Part shown: positions 52,030 through 61,152 of the stretch, one piece after another | Position numbering within the stretch: the stretch's first letter is position 1 | How the letters are laid out: each line of letters begins with the position of its first letter | Source: an uncultured Pelagibacteraceae bacterium | GTDB taxonomy: Bacteria; Pseudomonadota; Alphaproteobacteria; Pelagibacterales; Pelagibacteraceae | Reading direction: 5' to 3' | Length of the DNA: 64,000 bases | NCBI GenBank assembly: GCA_902592445.1 | Contig: CACJEN010000002.1 | Span: forward strand, 1 to 64,000 | Translations under genes and position numbers: made by a program | The notes under the pieces: generated by a model | The model's input: only the letters and a program-made list of their open reading frames with translations | The model's database searches: none | Told to the model about the DNA's origin: nothing

Positions 52030-54471
52030 ATGGAAAAAAAATTACCACAATCTTGCAAAGTAGTTGTCATTGGTGGTGGAGTTGTAGGAACCTCTTGCGC
52101 ATACCATTTGGCAAAATTTGGGTGGAAAGATGTTATATTATTAGAAAGAGATCAACTTACTTCTGGCACTACTTGGCATGCAGCTGGATTAGTAAGTCAA
52201 TTAGGTCCATCTGCAGCAATTACCAAAATTAGAAAATACACATTAGATTTGTATAAAGAACTTGAAAAAAAAATTGATCATTCCCCAGGATTAAGATTAA
52301 ACGGTGCACTTTCAATTGCAGAAAATAAAGGTAGATGGCAGGAACTGCAAAGGCAAGCAACTACAGCACAGCTCTACAATGTAGATGTACAAATTTTAGA
52401 TAAAGATCAAATTAAAAAAAAGTATCCAATAGTAAATACAGATGAAATCATAGGTGGAATTTTAATGCCTGGTGATGGTGCAGCTGATCCATCTGGCGTG
52501 ACTCATATGTTAGCAAAAGCTGCAAAGATAGAGGGAGCAAAAATTTATGAGAAATCTCCAGTTAAAGAAATCATAACAAAAAATGGAAGAATTTCTGGAG
52601 TAAAAGTTGATAATCATATTATTGACTGTGAATATATTGTTCTAGCATCAGGAATGTGGTCTCGACAAATCGGTGAAAAAGCTGGGGTAAGTATTCCTCT
52701 TTATCCAGCAGAACATTTTTATATTATTACTGAACCAATTAAAAATCTCTCAAATAGTTTACCTGTAATAAGAGATTTTGATAATCGTACATATATTAAA
52801 GAAGATGCTGGTAAAATATTAGTTGGAATCTTTGAGGGAAATTCAATACCTGCATGGAATAAAACCAATGTTGTGCCAGAAGATTTTTCTTTTGGAGAAT
52901 TTCAAGAAAATTTTGAACATTTCGAACCTTATCTAAATTCTGCAATCAAAAGATTTCCAGTTTTAAAAACAGCAGGAATAAGAAAATTTTTCTCTGGTCC
53001 AGAATCATTTACACCAGACACAAATACTCTTTTAGGAGAAGTCCCTGAGATTAAAAACTTTTTTGTATGTTGTGGTTTAAATAGCATTGGAATTGGAAGT
53101 GGGGGTGGTGTTGGAAAAGTAACAGCTGAGTGGTTGATCAATGGTCACATCAACGAGGATATATTTTCATATGACATTAAAAGATTTCAGAATTTTCATT
53201 CAGAATTGGGTTTTATAAAAGAGAGGATTACCGAAACGTTAGGAGATTTATATGGTATGCATTGGCCTTTTAAACAGCATAAAACATCAAGAAATCAAAA
53301 AATTACCCCTTATCATGATGAAATGCGAAAAGCTGGAGCTTGCTTTGGAGTTACAGGTGGATATGAAAGACCAATGTGGTTTGCAACTAATGGTGAGAAA
53401 CCCGAGTATCAATATTCATATAATTATCAAAATTGGTATCCAGCAGTAGAGCATGAAACAAAAAATACAAGAGAAAATGTTGGTTTATACGATCTCACAG
53501 CTTTCTCTAAATATGATTTAAAAGGTAAAAATGTTCATTATGAACTCCAGAGACTTTGTACTGCTAATATCAAAAATGACCCAGGCAAAACATCATACAC
53601 TCAAATGTTGAATGAGGATGGTGGTATAGAAACTGATTTAACGGTTGTTTGTATAACAAAAGAACATTTTAGAGTTATTACCTCTGCTGCAAACCGAGAG
53701 AGAGATAAATTTCATATTTTAAGACACCTATCTAATGAAATAGATTTTAAAGATGTGACTGATGATATTGCATGTTTTGGTTTATTTGGTCCAAAAAGCA
53801 TAGATCTTCTTCGAAAATTAACAAATGATGATATCTTAAAAGATAGTATTAATTATGCATCATTTAAAAAAGTACAAATAGATAACATAGATATTTTGGC
53901 ACAAAGATTATCTTATGTTGGCGAACATGGTTTTGAACTTTACATGGATATCAATAATTCCAAAAAAATTTTTAATTTGATTTATGAGACTGGAAAAGAA
54001 TTTAATTTATCTTTATGTGGAATGCATGCATTGGATACAATGCGAATGGAAACAGGATTTTTACATTGGGGTCATGATATATCACCAGAAGAGAATCAAT
54101 ATCAAGCAGGATTGAATTTTGCTATTAGTTATAAAAAAAATATAGATTTTATAGGAAAAGATAAATTATCCAAAATTAAAGATAAAACTCTAGATAAAAG
54201 AATGATGATGTTTACATTAAAAGAAAGTAAACCAGGTGAACCATTATTACTTCATGATGAACCAATATACTTAGAAGATAAAATTATAGGTAGAACAACA
54301 TCTGGAAATTATTCATTTTGCTTTAATAAAAACTTATCATTTGGATACGTAAACTCAGGAAATACAAAGGAAACATTAAAAAATAAAAAAATTTATATTG
54401 AAGTTGAAAAAAAGAAATATCCAGTTGAAATATTAGAAAAACCTTTAAACCAAAAAAATTTCAGGAATTAG
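52030..54471 (+). CDS. dimethylglycine/sarcosine dehydrogenase-like FAD-GcvT fusion enzyme (third paralogue)
   Basis: A full-length 813-residue family member with FAD motif 'VVVIGGGVVGTSCAYHLAKFG', the flavinylation segment 'TSGTTWHAAGLVSQL', 'MPGDGAADPSGVTHMLAKAA', 'GPESFTPDTNTLLGEVP' and a GcvT-like half ('YVGEHGFELYMDI', 'GMHALDTMRMETGFLHWGHDISPEEN'). The late 'HALDTMRxExGFLHWGHDI' form is closest to mammalian-type dimethylglycine/sarcosine dehydrogenases. It is set right behind the polysaccharide locus and convergent with guaC (TAGCTA junction), without ETF genes, and would use the ETF of the 13-16 kb operon. Confidence 0.9.
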   Translation: MEKKLPQSCKVVVIGGGVVGTSCAYHLAKFGWKDVILLERDQLTSGTTWHAAGLVSQLGPSAAITKIRKYTLDLYKELEKKIDHSPGLRLNGALSIAENKGRWQELQRQATTAQLYNVDVQILDKDQIKKKYPIVNTDEIIGGILMPGDGAADPSGVTHMLAKAAKIEGAKIYEKSPVKEIITKNGRISGVKVDNHIIDCEYIVLASGMWSRQIGEKAGVSIPLYPAEHFYIITEPIKNLSNSLPVIRDFDNRTYIKEDAGKILVGIFEGNSIPAWNKTNVVPEDFSFGEFQENFEHFEPYLNSAIKRFPVLKTAGIRKFFSGPESFTPDTNTLLGEVPEIKNFFVCCGLNSIGIGSGGGVGKVTAEWLINGHINEDIFSYDIKRFQNFHSELGFIKERITETLGDLYGMHWPFKQHKTSRNQKITPYHDEMRKAGACFGVTGGYERPMWFATNGEKPEYQYSYNYQNWYPAVEHETKNTRENVGLYDLTAFSKYDLKGKNVHYELQRLCTANIKNDPGKTSYTQMLNEDGGIETDLTVVCITKEHFRVITSAANRERDKFHILRHLSNEIDFKDVTDDIACFGLFGPKSIDLLRKLTNDDILKDSINYASFKKVQIDNIDILAQRLSYVGEHGFELYMDINNSKKIFNLIYETGKEFNLSLCGMHALDTMRMETGFLHWGHDISPEENQYQAGLNFAISYKKNIDFIGKDKLSKIKDKTLDKRMMMFTLKESKPGEPLLLHDEPIYLEDKIIGRTTSGNYSFCFNKNLSFGYVNSGNTKETLKNKKIYIEVEKKKYPVEILEKPLNQKNFRN

Positions 54472-55524
54472 CTATCTAACAAAAGTATCGTTAAATTGTT
54501 TAGTTACCCTTACAAATGTAGTACATTTACTTAATTGTTTTAATGACGGGGCTCCAACATAAGTACAGCTACTTCTTATTCCACCCAATATATCTTTTAT
54601 TGTATCATTAATTTTTCCTCTGTATTTTACTCTAACAGTTCTTCCTTCGCTGCTTCTATAATCTGATAATCCACCGTAATGTTTTTTATTTGCTGTTTCA
54701 GAACTTGATCCATAAAACTCTATGTATTTTGATCCATTAGATTTAACTAATTTACCTTTTCCTTCATCATGACCTGCTAACATTCCACCCAACATTACAA
54801 AGTCAGCCCCGCCACCAAAGCCTTTTGCGACATCACCTGGACAAGTACAACCTCCATCAGCAATTATATGTGCACCTAAACCATGGGCTGCGTCTGAACA
54901 TTCAATTACCGCGCTTAGTTGTGGATAACCCACGCCGGTTTGTAATCTAGTGGTACATACAGAACCAGGTCCAATTCCGACTTTAACAATATCAGCACCT
55001 GACAAAATTAATTCTTGTGTCATATCAGCCGTTACAACATTTCCAGCAATGATTGTTTTTGTCGGATATTTATCTCTAACTGATTTTAAAAATTTCGAGA
55101 AATGCTCTGAATATCCATTTGCTACATCAATACAAATAAATTTAATAAAACTATATTCTTTTAAAATTTTGTCTAAATTATCAAAATCATCTTTTTTAAT
55201 TCCTATTGAAAGTGCAATATTTGGATGAATAGATTTAATTTTTTTGAAAGCTTTTATTTTTTTAAGATCATGCTGTTTTGTAAGGCAAGTAATCATTTGA
55301 AATTCTGATAACTTTTCAGCAACACCTAATTCACCAACTCCATCCATATTAGCAGCAATAATTGGAATTCCTGACCATTCGTTATTTGAGTATTTAAATC
55401 TGTAGGTTCTTTTAAGATTTACATCTTTTCGGCTTTGAAGGGTACTTCTTTTAGGTCTAAAAAGTACATCTGAATAATCTAACTTTAGTTCTTCCTCTAT
55501 TCTCACAAGGGCAAAGATATACAT
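54472..55524 (-). CDS. guaC: GMP reductase
   Basis: A 350-residue IMPDH/GMPR-family barrel without CBS domains. '[22 protein letters not shown]', '[13 protein letters not shown]', '[31 protein letters not shown]' with the catalytic Cys, '[35 protein letters not shown]' and 'FYGSSSE' mark it as GMP reductase, which turns GMP into IMP and ammonia. A GTG at residue 7, just before 'RIEEELKLD', is an alternative start closer to usual family N-termini. The start is only eight bases from the divergent UnbV gene's tracked start. Confidence 0.88.
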   Translation of the reverse strand: MYIFALVRIEEELKLDYSDVLFRPKRSTLQSRKDVNLKRTYRFKYSNNEWSGIPIIAANMDGVGELGVAEKLSEFQMITCLTKQHDLKKIKAFKKIKSIHPNIALSIGIKKDDFDNLDKILKEYSFIKFICIDVANGYSEHFSKFLKSVRDKYPTKTIIAGNVVTADMTQELILSGADIVKVGIGPGSVCTTRLQTGVGYPQLSAVIECSDAAHGLGAHIIADGGCTCPGDVAKGFGGGADFVMLGGMLAGHDEGKGKLVKSNGSKYIEFYGSSSETANKKHYGGLSDYRSSEGRTVRVKYRGKINDTIKDILGGIRSSCTYVGAPSLKQLSKCTTFVRVTKQFNDTFVR

Positions 55525-55532
55525 TCATTTTT

Positions 55533-56981
55533 ATGAAATTCAATTTAATATTGGTTCAATATATGAGAGCCTTTTTAATTATTTTATTAATTGTACTTCC
55601 AATCCATGGACAAACTAAAGATTTTTTCTTGGATATCACTCAGCAAATTCAAGATAATGAATTAAGACTTAGTTATGGTGTGTCAGTTACAGATGTAAAT
55701 AAGGATAATAAATTTGATTTTGTTGTAACTGGTTTTGGATTTAAGAATTTAGCTCTAACACACAAAAAAGGAAAGCTAGTAAATATAATTAATGATGAAA
55801 TTTTTTCAGACTCCTCTAGAAGAACAATCGGCGTTGCATCATGTGATATTGATAAAGATGGTTATGAGGAAATATATTTTCTAAATACTGATACTTATAG
55901 TGGAGACAAAATCTATTCTGATAGACTTTTAGACTTAAAAAAAAACAAATTTTTAGATCTATTTGAAATAGAAAAAAATAAGTCTGAATTAAATTTGACA
56001 GCTGGAAGATCTGTTGTCTGCGTTGATAGAAATGGAAATGGTCAGTATGGTATTTATGTTGCAAACTATGGTGGTCCCACAAGGTTTTATGAATTTAATG
56101 ATAATAGGATAAAAGATAAAGCTGTAAAATTATCAATTAATAAAATTACCGGGGGAAGAGCAATAGTTTCAGGACACATATTGTCAGACAGATCTGATAT
56201 TTTTGCTGCTAATGAAAGAGGAGATAATTTTCTATATTATAATATCGATGGCTCTTTTACTGATGTAGCTCAAGATTATCAAATAGAGGATAGATATGAA
56301 AATGGACGAGGAACAGCCTTAAGTGATATTTTATACAGAGGACGATTAGATATTTTGACATCAAATTGGGACGGAAATCATAGGGCCTATGTTCTCGATG
56401 GTGATCAGTTTAAAGATATTGCACAACCTTCTTATAGTGATCCAACAAAAATAAGAACGGTTATTTCAGCAGATTTTGATAATGATGGTTATGATGAAAT
56501 ATTCATGAATAATATTGGAGAACCAAATAAATTATTTAAGATTTTAGAAAATGGTAAGTTTAAGGAAATTAAAATTAAAAATGGTTTAGAAACATTTGGA
56601 TTGGGAACTGGTGCAGCCGTTGCAGATATTGATGGAGATGGAATTTTAGAATTACTGGTATCTCATGGAGAAACAGGATTGCAGCCACTTACATTGTATA
56701 AAGCTGACATTAATGAATTTAATTATTTAAGAATTAAACCTTTAAGCAAATATGGTGCACCTGCAAGAGGAGCAACTGTAACATTGAAAAGCAATATGAG
56801 AATTCATTCTAAAACTATTGATGCTGGATCTGGATACTTATGTCAGATGGAACCAGTAGCTCATTATGGAATAAGACAAAATGAAAAAAATATTCAAGTC
56901 GAAATTAAATGGACTGACGGATCTACTAAAAGTTTAAATATTGATGATTTAAATAAAACTTATGAAATTAAACAAAATTAG
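55533..56981 (+). CDS. exported FG-GAP/VCBS and ASPIC-UnbV domain protein (CRTAC1-like)
   Basis: The 482-residue protein probably starts at 55533 or 55563 (Met 11), the latter giving a neat signal peptide 'MRAFLIILLIVLPIHGQT'. The body has Ca-binding propeller repeats of 'D.n.DG..D' type ('VTDVNKDNKFDFVV', 'SCDIDKDGYEEIYF', 'ADFDNDGYDEIFM', 'VADIDGDGILELLV'). The C-terminus is an ASPIC/UnbV domain ('YGAPARGATVTLKS', 'IDAGSGYLCQMEPVAHYGI', 'IQVEIKWTDGSTKSL'). I expect a secreted beta-propeller; function in this lineage is unknown. Confidence 0.83.
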   Translation: MKFNLILVQYMRAFLIILLIVLPIHGQTKDFFLDITQQIQDNELRLSYGVSVTDVNKDNKFDFVVTGFGFKNLALTHKKGKLVNIINDEIFSDSSRRTIGVASCDIDKDGYEEIYFLNTDTYSGDKIYSDRLLDLKKNKFLDLFEIEKNKSELNLTAGRSVVCVDRNGNGQYGIYVANYGGPTRFYEFNDNRIKDKAVKLSINKITGGRAIVSGHILSDRSDIFAANERGDNFLYYNIDGSFTDVAQDYQIEDRYENGRGTALSDILYRGRLDILTSNWDGNHRAYVLDGDQFKDIAQPSYSDPTKIRTVISADFDNDGYDEIFMNNIGEPNKLFKILENGKFKEIKIKNGLETFGLGTGAAVADIDGDGILELLVSHGETGLQPLTLYKADINEFNYLRIKPLSKYGAPARGATVTLKSNMRIHSKTIDAGSGYLCQMEPVAHYGIRQNEKNIQVEIKWTDGSTKSLNIDDLNKTYEIKQN

Positions 56982-57033
56982 TAGGACAATAGAACCCACA
57001 TATAAAGATTGAATAATAAAAATACAATTTTAT

Positions 57034-57186
57034 ATGAATATTATGACTATTTGTTCTTTCACGTTAGTAACTATAGTATTAGCTGGATTATTAATATTTG
57101 CTCTTAGAAAACCTTCCAAAGAAGAGATAAAAAAATTTAAAAGTAAAGCCCAGGATAGAATTAATTGGTCAAATATGGGTTTCTAA
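57034..57186 (+). CDS. 50-residue single-helix membrane protein
   Basis: This ORF is below the track's size limit. It reads MNIMTICSFTLVTIVLAGLL... : one membrane helix (about residues 5-23) followed by a basic amphipathic tail 'RKPSKEEIKKFKSKAQDR'. It fills most of the 217-base gap between two genes and ends 12 bases before the next ATG. A small membrane regulator or assembly factor is possible; I cannot assign more. Confidence 0.5.
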   Translation: MNIMTICSFTLVTIVLAGLLIFALRKPSKEEIKKFKSKAQDRINWSNMGF

Positions 57187-57198
57187 TATCAAGCCATA

Positions 57199-57897
57199 AT
57201 GAAAATAAAAAAAAAACTAAATTTTTTTTTTATATTTATTTTGATATTATTTTCATTCAATAATTTAAATGCTCAAGAAAAAAACTATTATCAAGACATA
57301 GTAAATGATTGGGACAAAATTTTCCCTGATAAAAATAGGAACGCTGCTGGACCAAAATTTTTTAAATATATTTTAGATAAAAATATTACTTATAAGGATT
57401 TTGTTGAATATAATAAATTATATTGCGCTGTATCAGGTTCATTAATAAGTCCTAACTCGACACCAGAGTTTGTATATTTAAAAGAGAATGTTACAGAGAA
57501 GAAAATTTGTGGAGCCTACTACAGATGTTGTATTCCATGTAGTTGTGATTTAATGAAGTATTCAAAAACACAAAAAATGAAACACAAATTTCAAGATATA
57601 GAGAAAGAATTTTATGTTTTAACAATTGATAATCCATGTGGAAAAAAAGATTTCCCAATTCAAGTAAATAGAAATTATTTCTGTAGCGATAATGATCTTG
57701 ATAAGTCACAAGTAAGTGTATTAGATAATAAATTAGTGATCGGTTATTTGCATGAAAGTAGACCGTGTTTATCCACTGATTTAGACTACATTAATTCGCA
57801 TCAAGTGACTGGTAAGTTTTGTGAGTTACGAAATAATACCCCGTTAGATCAATTAAAATCTGGAATGGGTGATATTTTCATAAAACTTGCAAGATAA
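57199..57897 (+). CDS. exported Cys-rich protein of unknown function
   Basis: The 232-residue protein has a signal peptide 'MKIKKKLNFFFIFILILFSFNNLNAQE'. The mature part holds about ten Cys, including 'KICGAYYRCCIPCSCDLMKYSK', 'NPCGKKDFPIQV', 'NYFCSDND' and 'HESRPCLSTD', which suggests disulfides or a bound metal cluster in the periplasm. I recognise no family. It is likely co-transcribed with the 50-residue membrane protein before it and lies just upstream of a tRNA. Confidence 0.65.
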   Translation: MKIKKKLNFFFIFILILFSFNNLNAQEKNYYQDIVNDWDKIFPDKNRNAAGPKFFKYILDKNITYKDFVEYNKLYCAVSGSLISPNSTPEFVYLKENVTEKKICGAYYRCCIPCSCDLMKYSKTQKMKHKFQDIEKEFYVLTIDNPCGKKDFPIQVNRNYFCSDNDLDKSQVSVLDNKLVIGYLHESRPCLSTDLDYINSHQVTGKFCELRNNTPLDQLKSGMGDIFIKLAR

Positions 57898-57929
57898 TTT
57901 TTTAATTTGTATAAGAATATTCAATTAAT

Positions 57930-58006
57930 GGCGGGGTAGCTCAGTTGGTTAGAGCGCGGGACTCATAAGCCCGAGGTCAGTGGTTCGATCCCACTTCCCG
58001 CTACCA
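57930..58006 (+). tRNA. tRNA with CAT anticodon, probably elongator tRNA-Met
   Basis: A complete 77-base cloverleaf: acceptor GGCGGGG/TCCCGCT (G-T pairs at 1-72 and 7-66), D arm GCTC...GAGC, anticodon loop CTCATAA, T arm AGTGG-TTCGATC-CCACT, and an encoded CCA. A paired 1-72 and the lack of the three-GC anticodon stem rule out the initiator. Position 31-39 is an A-G mismatch. tRNA-Ile(CAT), read after lysidine change, has a similar anticodon arm and remains possible. Confidence 0.93.
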
Positions 58007-58007
58007 T

Positions 58008-58535
58008 TTAATGTCCAGGAAATTCAATTAAATTTTCAACTTTATAATTATTTTGAATTAATTTTTCACATCCTCCAAGATCAAATAAATTGATTACAAA
58101 TATGAATGCAGCAACTTTCCCTTTTGAAATTTCTACTAATTTTGCAGCAGCTTCTGCCGTCCCTCCTGTAGCAATTAAATCATCAATTATTAAGACATTG
58201 TCCATTTCATTAATCGAGTCTTTGTGCACTTCTATTGTGGCTGTTCCATATTCAAGCTCAAAATCAACAGAATGTACATCAGCAGGTAATTTATTTTTCT
58301 TACGTAGCATGATGAAGGGTTTTTTTAAGAGATATGAAACTGCAGATGCAAAGACAAATCCTCTAGATTCAATTGCGGCTATTTTATCAACCTTATATTT
58401 TTTTGATCTTTCAATAATTTGGTTAACTGTTTCTTCAAAAGCTTTTTCGTTTTTAATGAGAGTTGTTATGTCTCTAAATAAAATGCCTTGTTTAGGATAG
58501 TCAGGTATTGATCTAATATATTCTTTTAAATCCAT
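58008..58535 (-). CDS. apt: adenine phosphoribosyltransferase
   Basis: A 175-residue type I phosphoribosyltransferase: 'MDLKEYIRSIPDYPKQGILFRDITTL' is the classical Apt N-terminus, 'IAAIESRGFVFASAVSYLL' the substrate region, and 'VLIIDDLIATGGTAEAAAKLVE' the PRPP loop. It converts adenine and PRPP to AMP. It is divergent from mtnP, the enzyme that frees adenine from methylthioadenosine, so the pair salvages adenine from polyamine synthesis. Its stop is one base from the tRNA 3' end. Confidence 0.95.
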   Translation of the reverse strand: MDLKEYIRSIPDYPKQGILFRDITTLIKNEKAFEETVNQIIERSKKYKVDKIAAIESRGFVFASAVSYLLKKPFIMLRKKNKLPADVHSVDFELEYGTATIEVHKDSINEMDNVLIIDDLIATGGTAEAAAKLVEISKGKVAAFIFVINLFDLGGCEKLIQNNYKVENLIEFPGH

Positions 58536-58575
58536 ATTACTTAATTATAACTATTAAATAATTAATTTTTTAAAT
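58536..58575. promoter_or_regulatory. divergent apt/mtnP promoter region
   Basis: Only 40 bases, 'TTAATTATAACTATTAAATAATTAA'-like and wholly AT-rich, separate the two starts. Both promoters must lie here or within coding sequence. No riboswitch or palindromic operator is visible. Confidence 0.35.
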
Positions 58576-59454
58576 ATGGCAAATAATAAATTAGCTATAA
58601 TTGGTGGAAGTGGTCTCTATGATGTAGAAGAATTTAAGGATAGAGAAATGTTGAGTGTAGATACAGCTTGGGGAAAGCCATCCGATCGAATTTTAAAAAC
58701 AAAATATAATAACAATGAAGTATATTTCTTACCTCGTCACGGCAGAGGTCATTTTATATCTCCATCAAAAATAAATTTTAGAGCCAATATAGATGCATTA
58801 AAACAACTTGGTGTTACAGATATTGTATCCATTTCTGCAGTAGGATCTTTGAAAGAAGATCATTCTCCAGGTAAATTTGTAATAGTTGATCAATTTATAG
58901 ACAGAACATTTGCAAGAAATAAAACTTTTTTTGATGATGAAATAGTAGCCCATGTATCAATGGCCCATCCAACTTCAAATGGTTTAATGAATGCATGTGA
59001 GGAAGCAATTAAATCAGAAAATATTAATTATCAAAGAGGTGGAACTTATGTAGTAATGGAGGGGCCACAATTTTCCACATTAGCAGAGTCTAACTTATAT
59101 AGATCATGGAAAGCTGATGTGATTGGAATGACAAACATGCCTGAAGCAAAACTCGCAAGAGAAGCCGAAATAAGATACGCCTCCGTGTCAATGGTAACAG
59201 ATTATGATTGTTGGCATCCAGATCATGAAAATGTTGATGTCCAACAAGTTATAAAAGTACTTTTAGATAATGCTGCAAAAGCCAAAAATATGATTAAAAA
59301 TTTGATCAAAAATTTTGAAAATCACATTGATCCAAATGATCCAACTAATAATTGTTTAGATGTTGCAATTATTACCGCTCCTGAAAAGAGATCCCAAAAA
59401 ACAATTGAAAAATTAAAGTATATCGCTGGAAGAGTATTAAATAATGAGAATTGA
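58576..59454 (+). CDS. mtnP: S-methyl-5'-thioadenosine phosphorylase
   Basis: The 292-residue sequence is a trimeric-type MTA phosphorylase: 'AIIGGSGLYDVEEF', 'FLPRHGRGHFISPSKINFRANIDALK', 'SAVGSLKEDHSPGKFVIVDQFIDRT', 'GGTYVVMEGPQFSTLAESNLYRSW' and 'VTDYDCWH'. It cleaves methylthioadenosine with phosphate to adenine and methylthioribose-1-phosphate. The next gene, mtnA, starts 11 bases before its end. MTA is the by-product of the spermidine synthase encoded three genes on. Confidence 0.95.
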   Translation: MANNKLAIIGGSGLYDVEEFKDREMLSVDTAWGKPSDRILKTKYNNNEVYFLPRHGRGHFISPSKINFRANIDALKQLGVTDIVSISAVGSLKEDHSPGKFVIVDQFIDRTFARNKTFFDDEIVAHVSMAHPTSNGLMNACEEAIKSENINYQRGGTYVVMEGPQFSTLAESNLYRSWKADVIGMTNMPEAKLAREAEIRYASVSMVTDYDCWHPDHENVDVQQVIKVLLDNAAKAKNMIKNLIKNFENHIDPNDPTNNCLDVAIITAPEKRSQKTIEKLKYIAGRVLNNEN

Positions 59455-60520
59455 GGGAAAGAATTATAAAACTATCTGGTTTGATCAAAATTTAAAAAAT
59501 GTCAAAATAATTGATCAGACAAAATTACCTCATGAATTTATTATTAAAGATTTAGAAACTGTTGATGATGCGATTAATGCAATAAAAGTTATGGAGGTAA
59601 GAGGGGCTCCATTAATTGGAGCGACAGCAGCATTTGGTATTGTTTTAGCCATCAAAGAAAATAATGATTTGAATTTTATAAAAAAAAGTGCTGAAGATTT
59701 AGTTAAAGCAAGACCTACTGCTATTAATCTTCAATGGGCCGTTCACAGAATGAATAATAAGATTTCTATGGTTAAATCTGAAAATCTATTTGATGTTGCA
59801 TTAAATGAAGCTGAGTTAATTTGTGATGAAGATGAAACATTTTGTGAGGATATAGGAAAAAATGGTCTCAAGTTAATAGAGGAAATTTATAATAAGAAAA
59901 AAAGCACTATAAATATACTAACACATTGTAACGCTGGGTGGTTAGCAACGATTAATTGGGGTACGGCTACATCTCCAATATATCATGCACACAAAAAAGG
60001 AATACCAATACATGTTTGGGTAGATGAAACAAGACCAAGAAATCAAGGTGCAAATTTAACCTCATACGAACTTAATGAAGAAAAAATTCCAAATACAATT
60101 ATTGCAGATAATACTGGTGGAATTTTGATGCAAAGGGGACAGGTCGACATGTGTATTGTTGGTACTGATAGAACATTGTCTAATGGAGATGTCTGTAATA
60201 AAATCGGAACTTACCTTAAAGCACTTGCAGCAAATGATAATAATGTCCCTTTCTATGTTGCATTACCTAGCTCAACAATTGATTGGAATTTAAAAAATTC
60301 AAAAGATATTCCAATTGAAGAGAGAGATCCTAAAGAGCTTTCTCATGTAGATGGAATAATAGGAGATAAAAAAATTGATGGAATTCAAATTTATCCTAAA
60401 AAAAGCAAAGCATTAAATTTAGCTTTCGATGTTACACCAGCAAAATATGTTACTGCTTTAATTACAGAGCGAGGAATATGTGAAGCATCTGAAGATGGCC
60501 TTAAAAGATTATTTAAATGA
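59444..60520 (+). CDS. mtnA: methylthioribose-1-phosphate isomerase
   Basis: A 358-residue MtnA with 'EVRGAPLIGATAAFGIVLA', 'RPTAINLQWAVHRM', 'THCNAGWLATINWGTATSPIYHA' with the catalytic Cys, 'TRPRNQGANLTSYEL' and 'GTDRTLSNGDVCNKIGTYLKALAA' with the catalytic Asp. It turns methylthioribose-1-phosphate into methylthioribulose-1-phosphate. Overlaps mtnP by 11 bases and the aldolase gene by four (ATGA), so the three enzymes are made from one message. Confidence 0.95.
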   Translation: MRIEGKNYKTIWFDQNLKNVKIIDQTKLPHEFIIKDLETVDDAINAIKVMEVRGAPLIGATAAFGIVLAIKENNDLNFIKKSAEDLVKARPTAINLQWAVHRMNNKISMVKSENLFDVALNEAELICDEDETFCEDIGKNGLKLIEEIYNKKKSTINILTHCNAGWLATINWGTATSPIYHAHKKGIPIHVWVDETRPRNQGANLTSYELNEEKIPNTIIADNTGGILMQRGQVDMCIVGTDRTLSNGDVCNKIGTYLKALAANDNNVPFYVALPSSTIDWNLKNSKDIPIEERDPKELSHVDGIIGDKKIDGIQIYPKKSKALNLAFDVTPAKYVTALITERGICEASEDGLKRLFK

Positions 60521-61149
60521 AAAAACTAAAGTCAGAAATAATTAAATTTTCAAAGTTGTTAAATAGCAGAAAATTATCAGCTCTTAGATCTGGCAATATC
60601 TCAGTAAGGTTTAAAAAAGGTTTTTTTATTACACCTTCTGGAAAGAAATATTCATCTCTTAAAAACAAAGATATTGTTTATGTAAGTTTAAATGGAAAAT
60701 TTGATAAAAAATTAGGAATACCATCCTCTGAGTGGAAATTTCATCAAGATATTTATTTAAAAAAGAAAGAAGCTAATGCAATAGTGCATTCACATTCAAC
60801 TAATGCCACTGCATTATCAGTTCATAAAAAATCAATTCCAGCTTTTCATTATATGGTAGCTTTAGCAGGAGGAAATGACATCAAATGTGCAAACTATGCA
60901 ACCTATGGTACTAGAAAGCTTTCAGTAAATATTTTAAAAGCATTAAAAAATAGAAAAGCATGTTTGATTTCAAATCACGGTCAAATTGCATATGATGATA
61001 ATTTATCCAAAGCTTTTGAATTAGCTGAAGAGGTTGAAAATCTTTCTTTGCAGTATATAACAGCACTCAAGATTGGTAGGCCAAAAATTCTTTCAAATGT
61101 CGAAATGAATAAAGTGTTGGCAAAGGCTAAAAATTATAAGAGAGGATAA
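60517..61149 (+). CDS. class II aldolase/adducin family protein, probable methylthioribulose-phosphate aldolase
   Basis: A 210-residue protein of the fuculose-phosphate aldolase superfamily: 'SALRSGNISVRF', 'ITPSGKKYSSL', zinc ligands in 'AIVHSHSTNATALS' and 'CLISNHGQIAYDD'. Two roles fit the position after mtnA. A MtnB-type dehydratase would feed the full methionine salvage route, but no mtnC, mtnD or mtnE is present nearby. An Ald2-type aldolase would split methylthioribulose-1-phosphate into dihydroxyacetone phosphate and methylthioacetaldehyde, as in the MTA/DHAP shunt. I favour the second on context. Confidence 0.82.
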   Translation: MKKLKSEIIKFSKLLNSRKLSALRSGNISVRFKKGFFITPSGKKYSSLKNKDIVYVSLNGKFDKKLGIPSSEWKFHQDIYLKKKEANAIVHSHSTNATALSVHKKSIPAFHYMVALAGGNDIKCANYATYGTRKLSVNILKALKNRKACLISNHGQIAYDDNLSKAFELAEEVENLSLQYITALKIGRPKILSNVEMNKVLAKAKNYKRG

Positions 61150-61152
61150 TTT

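Noticed and set aside
57930-58006. tRNA as an integration site for the polysaccharide island or a prophage
   Set aside because: No integrase gene, no repeated tRNA 3' end and the island ends six kilobases away.
58090-58500. 136-residue plus-strand ORF opposite apt
   Set aside because: It lies wholly within apt, which is unmistakable on the other strand.
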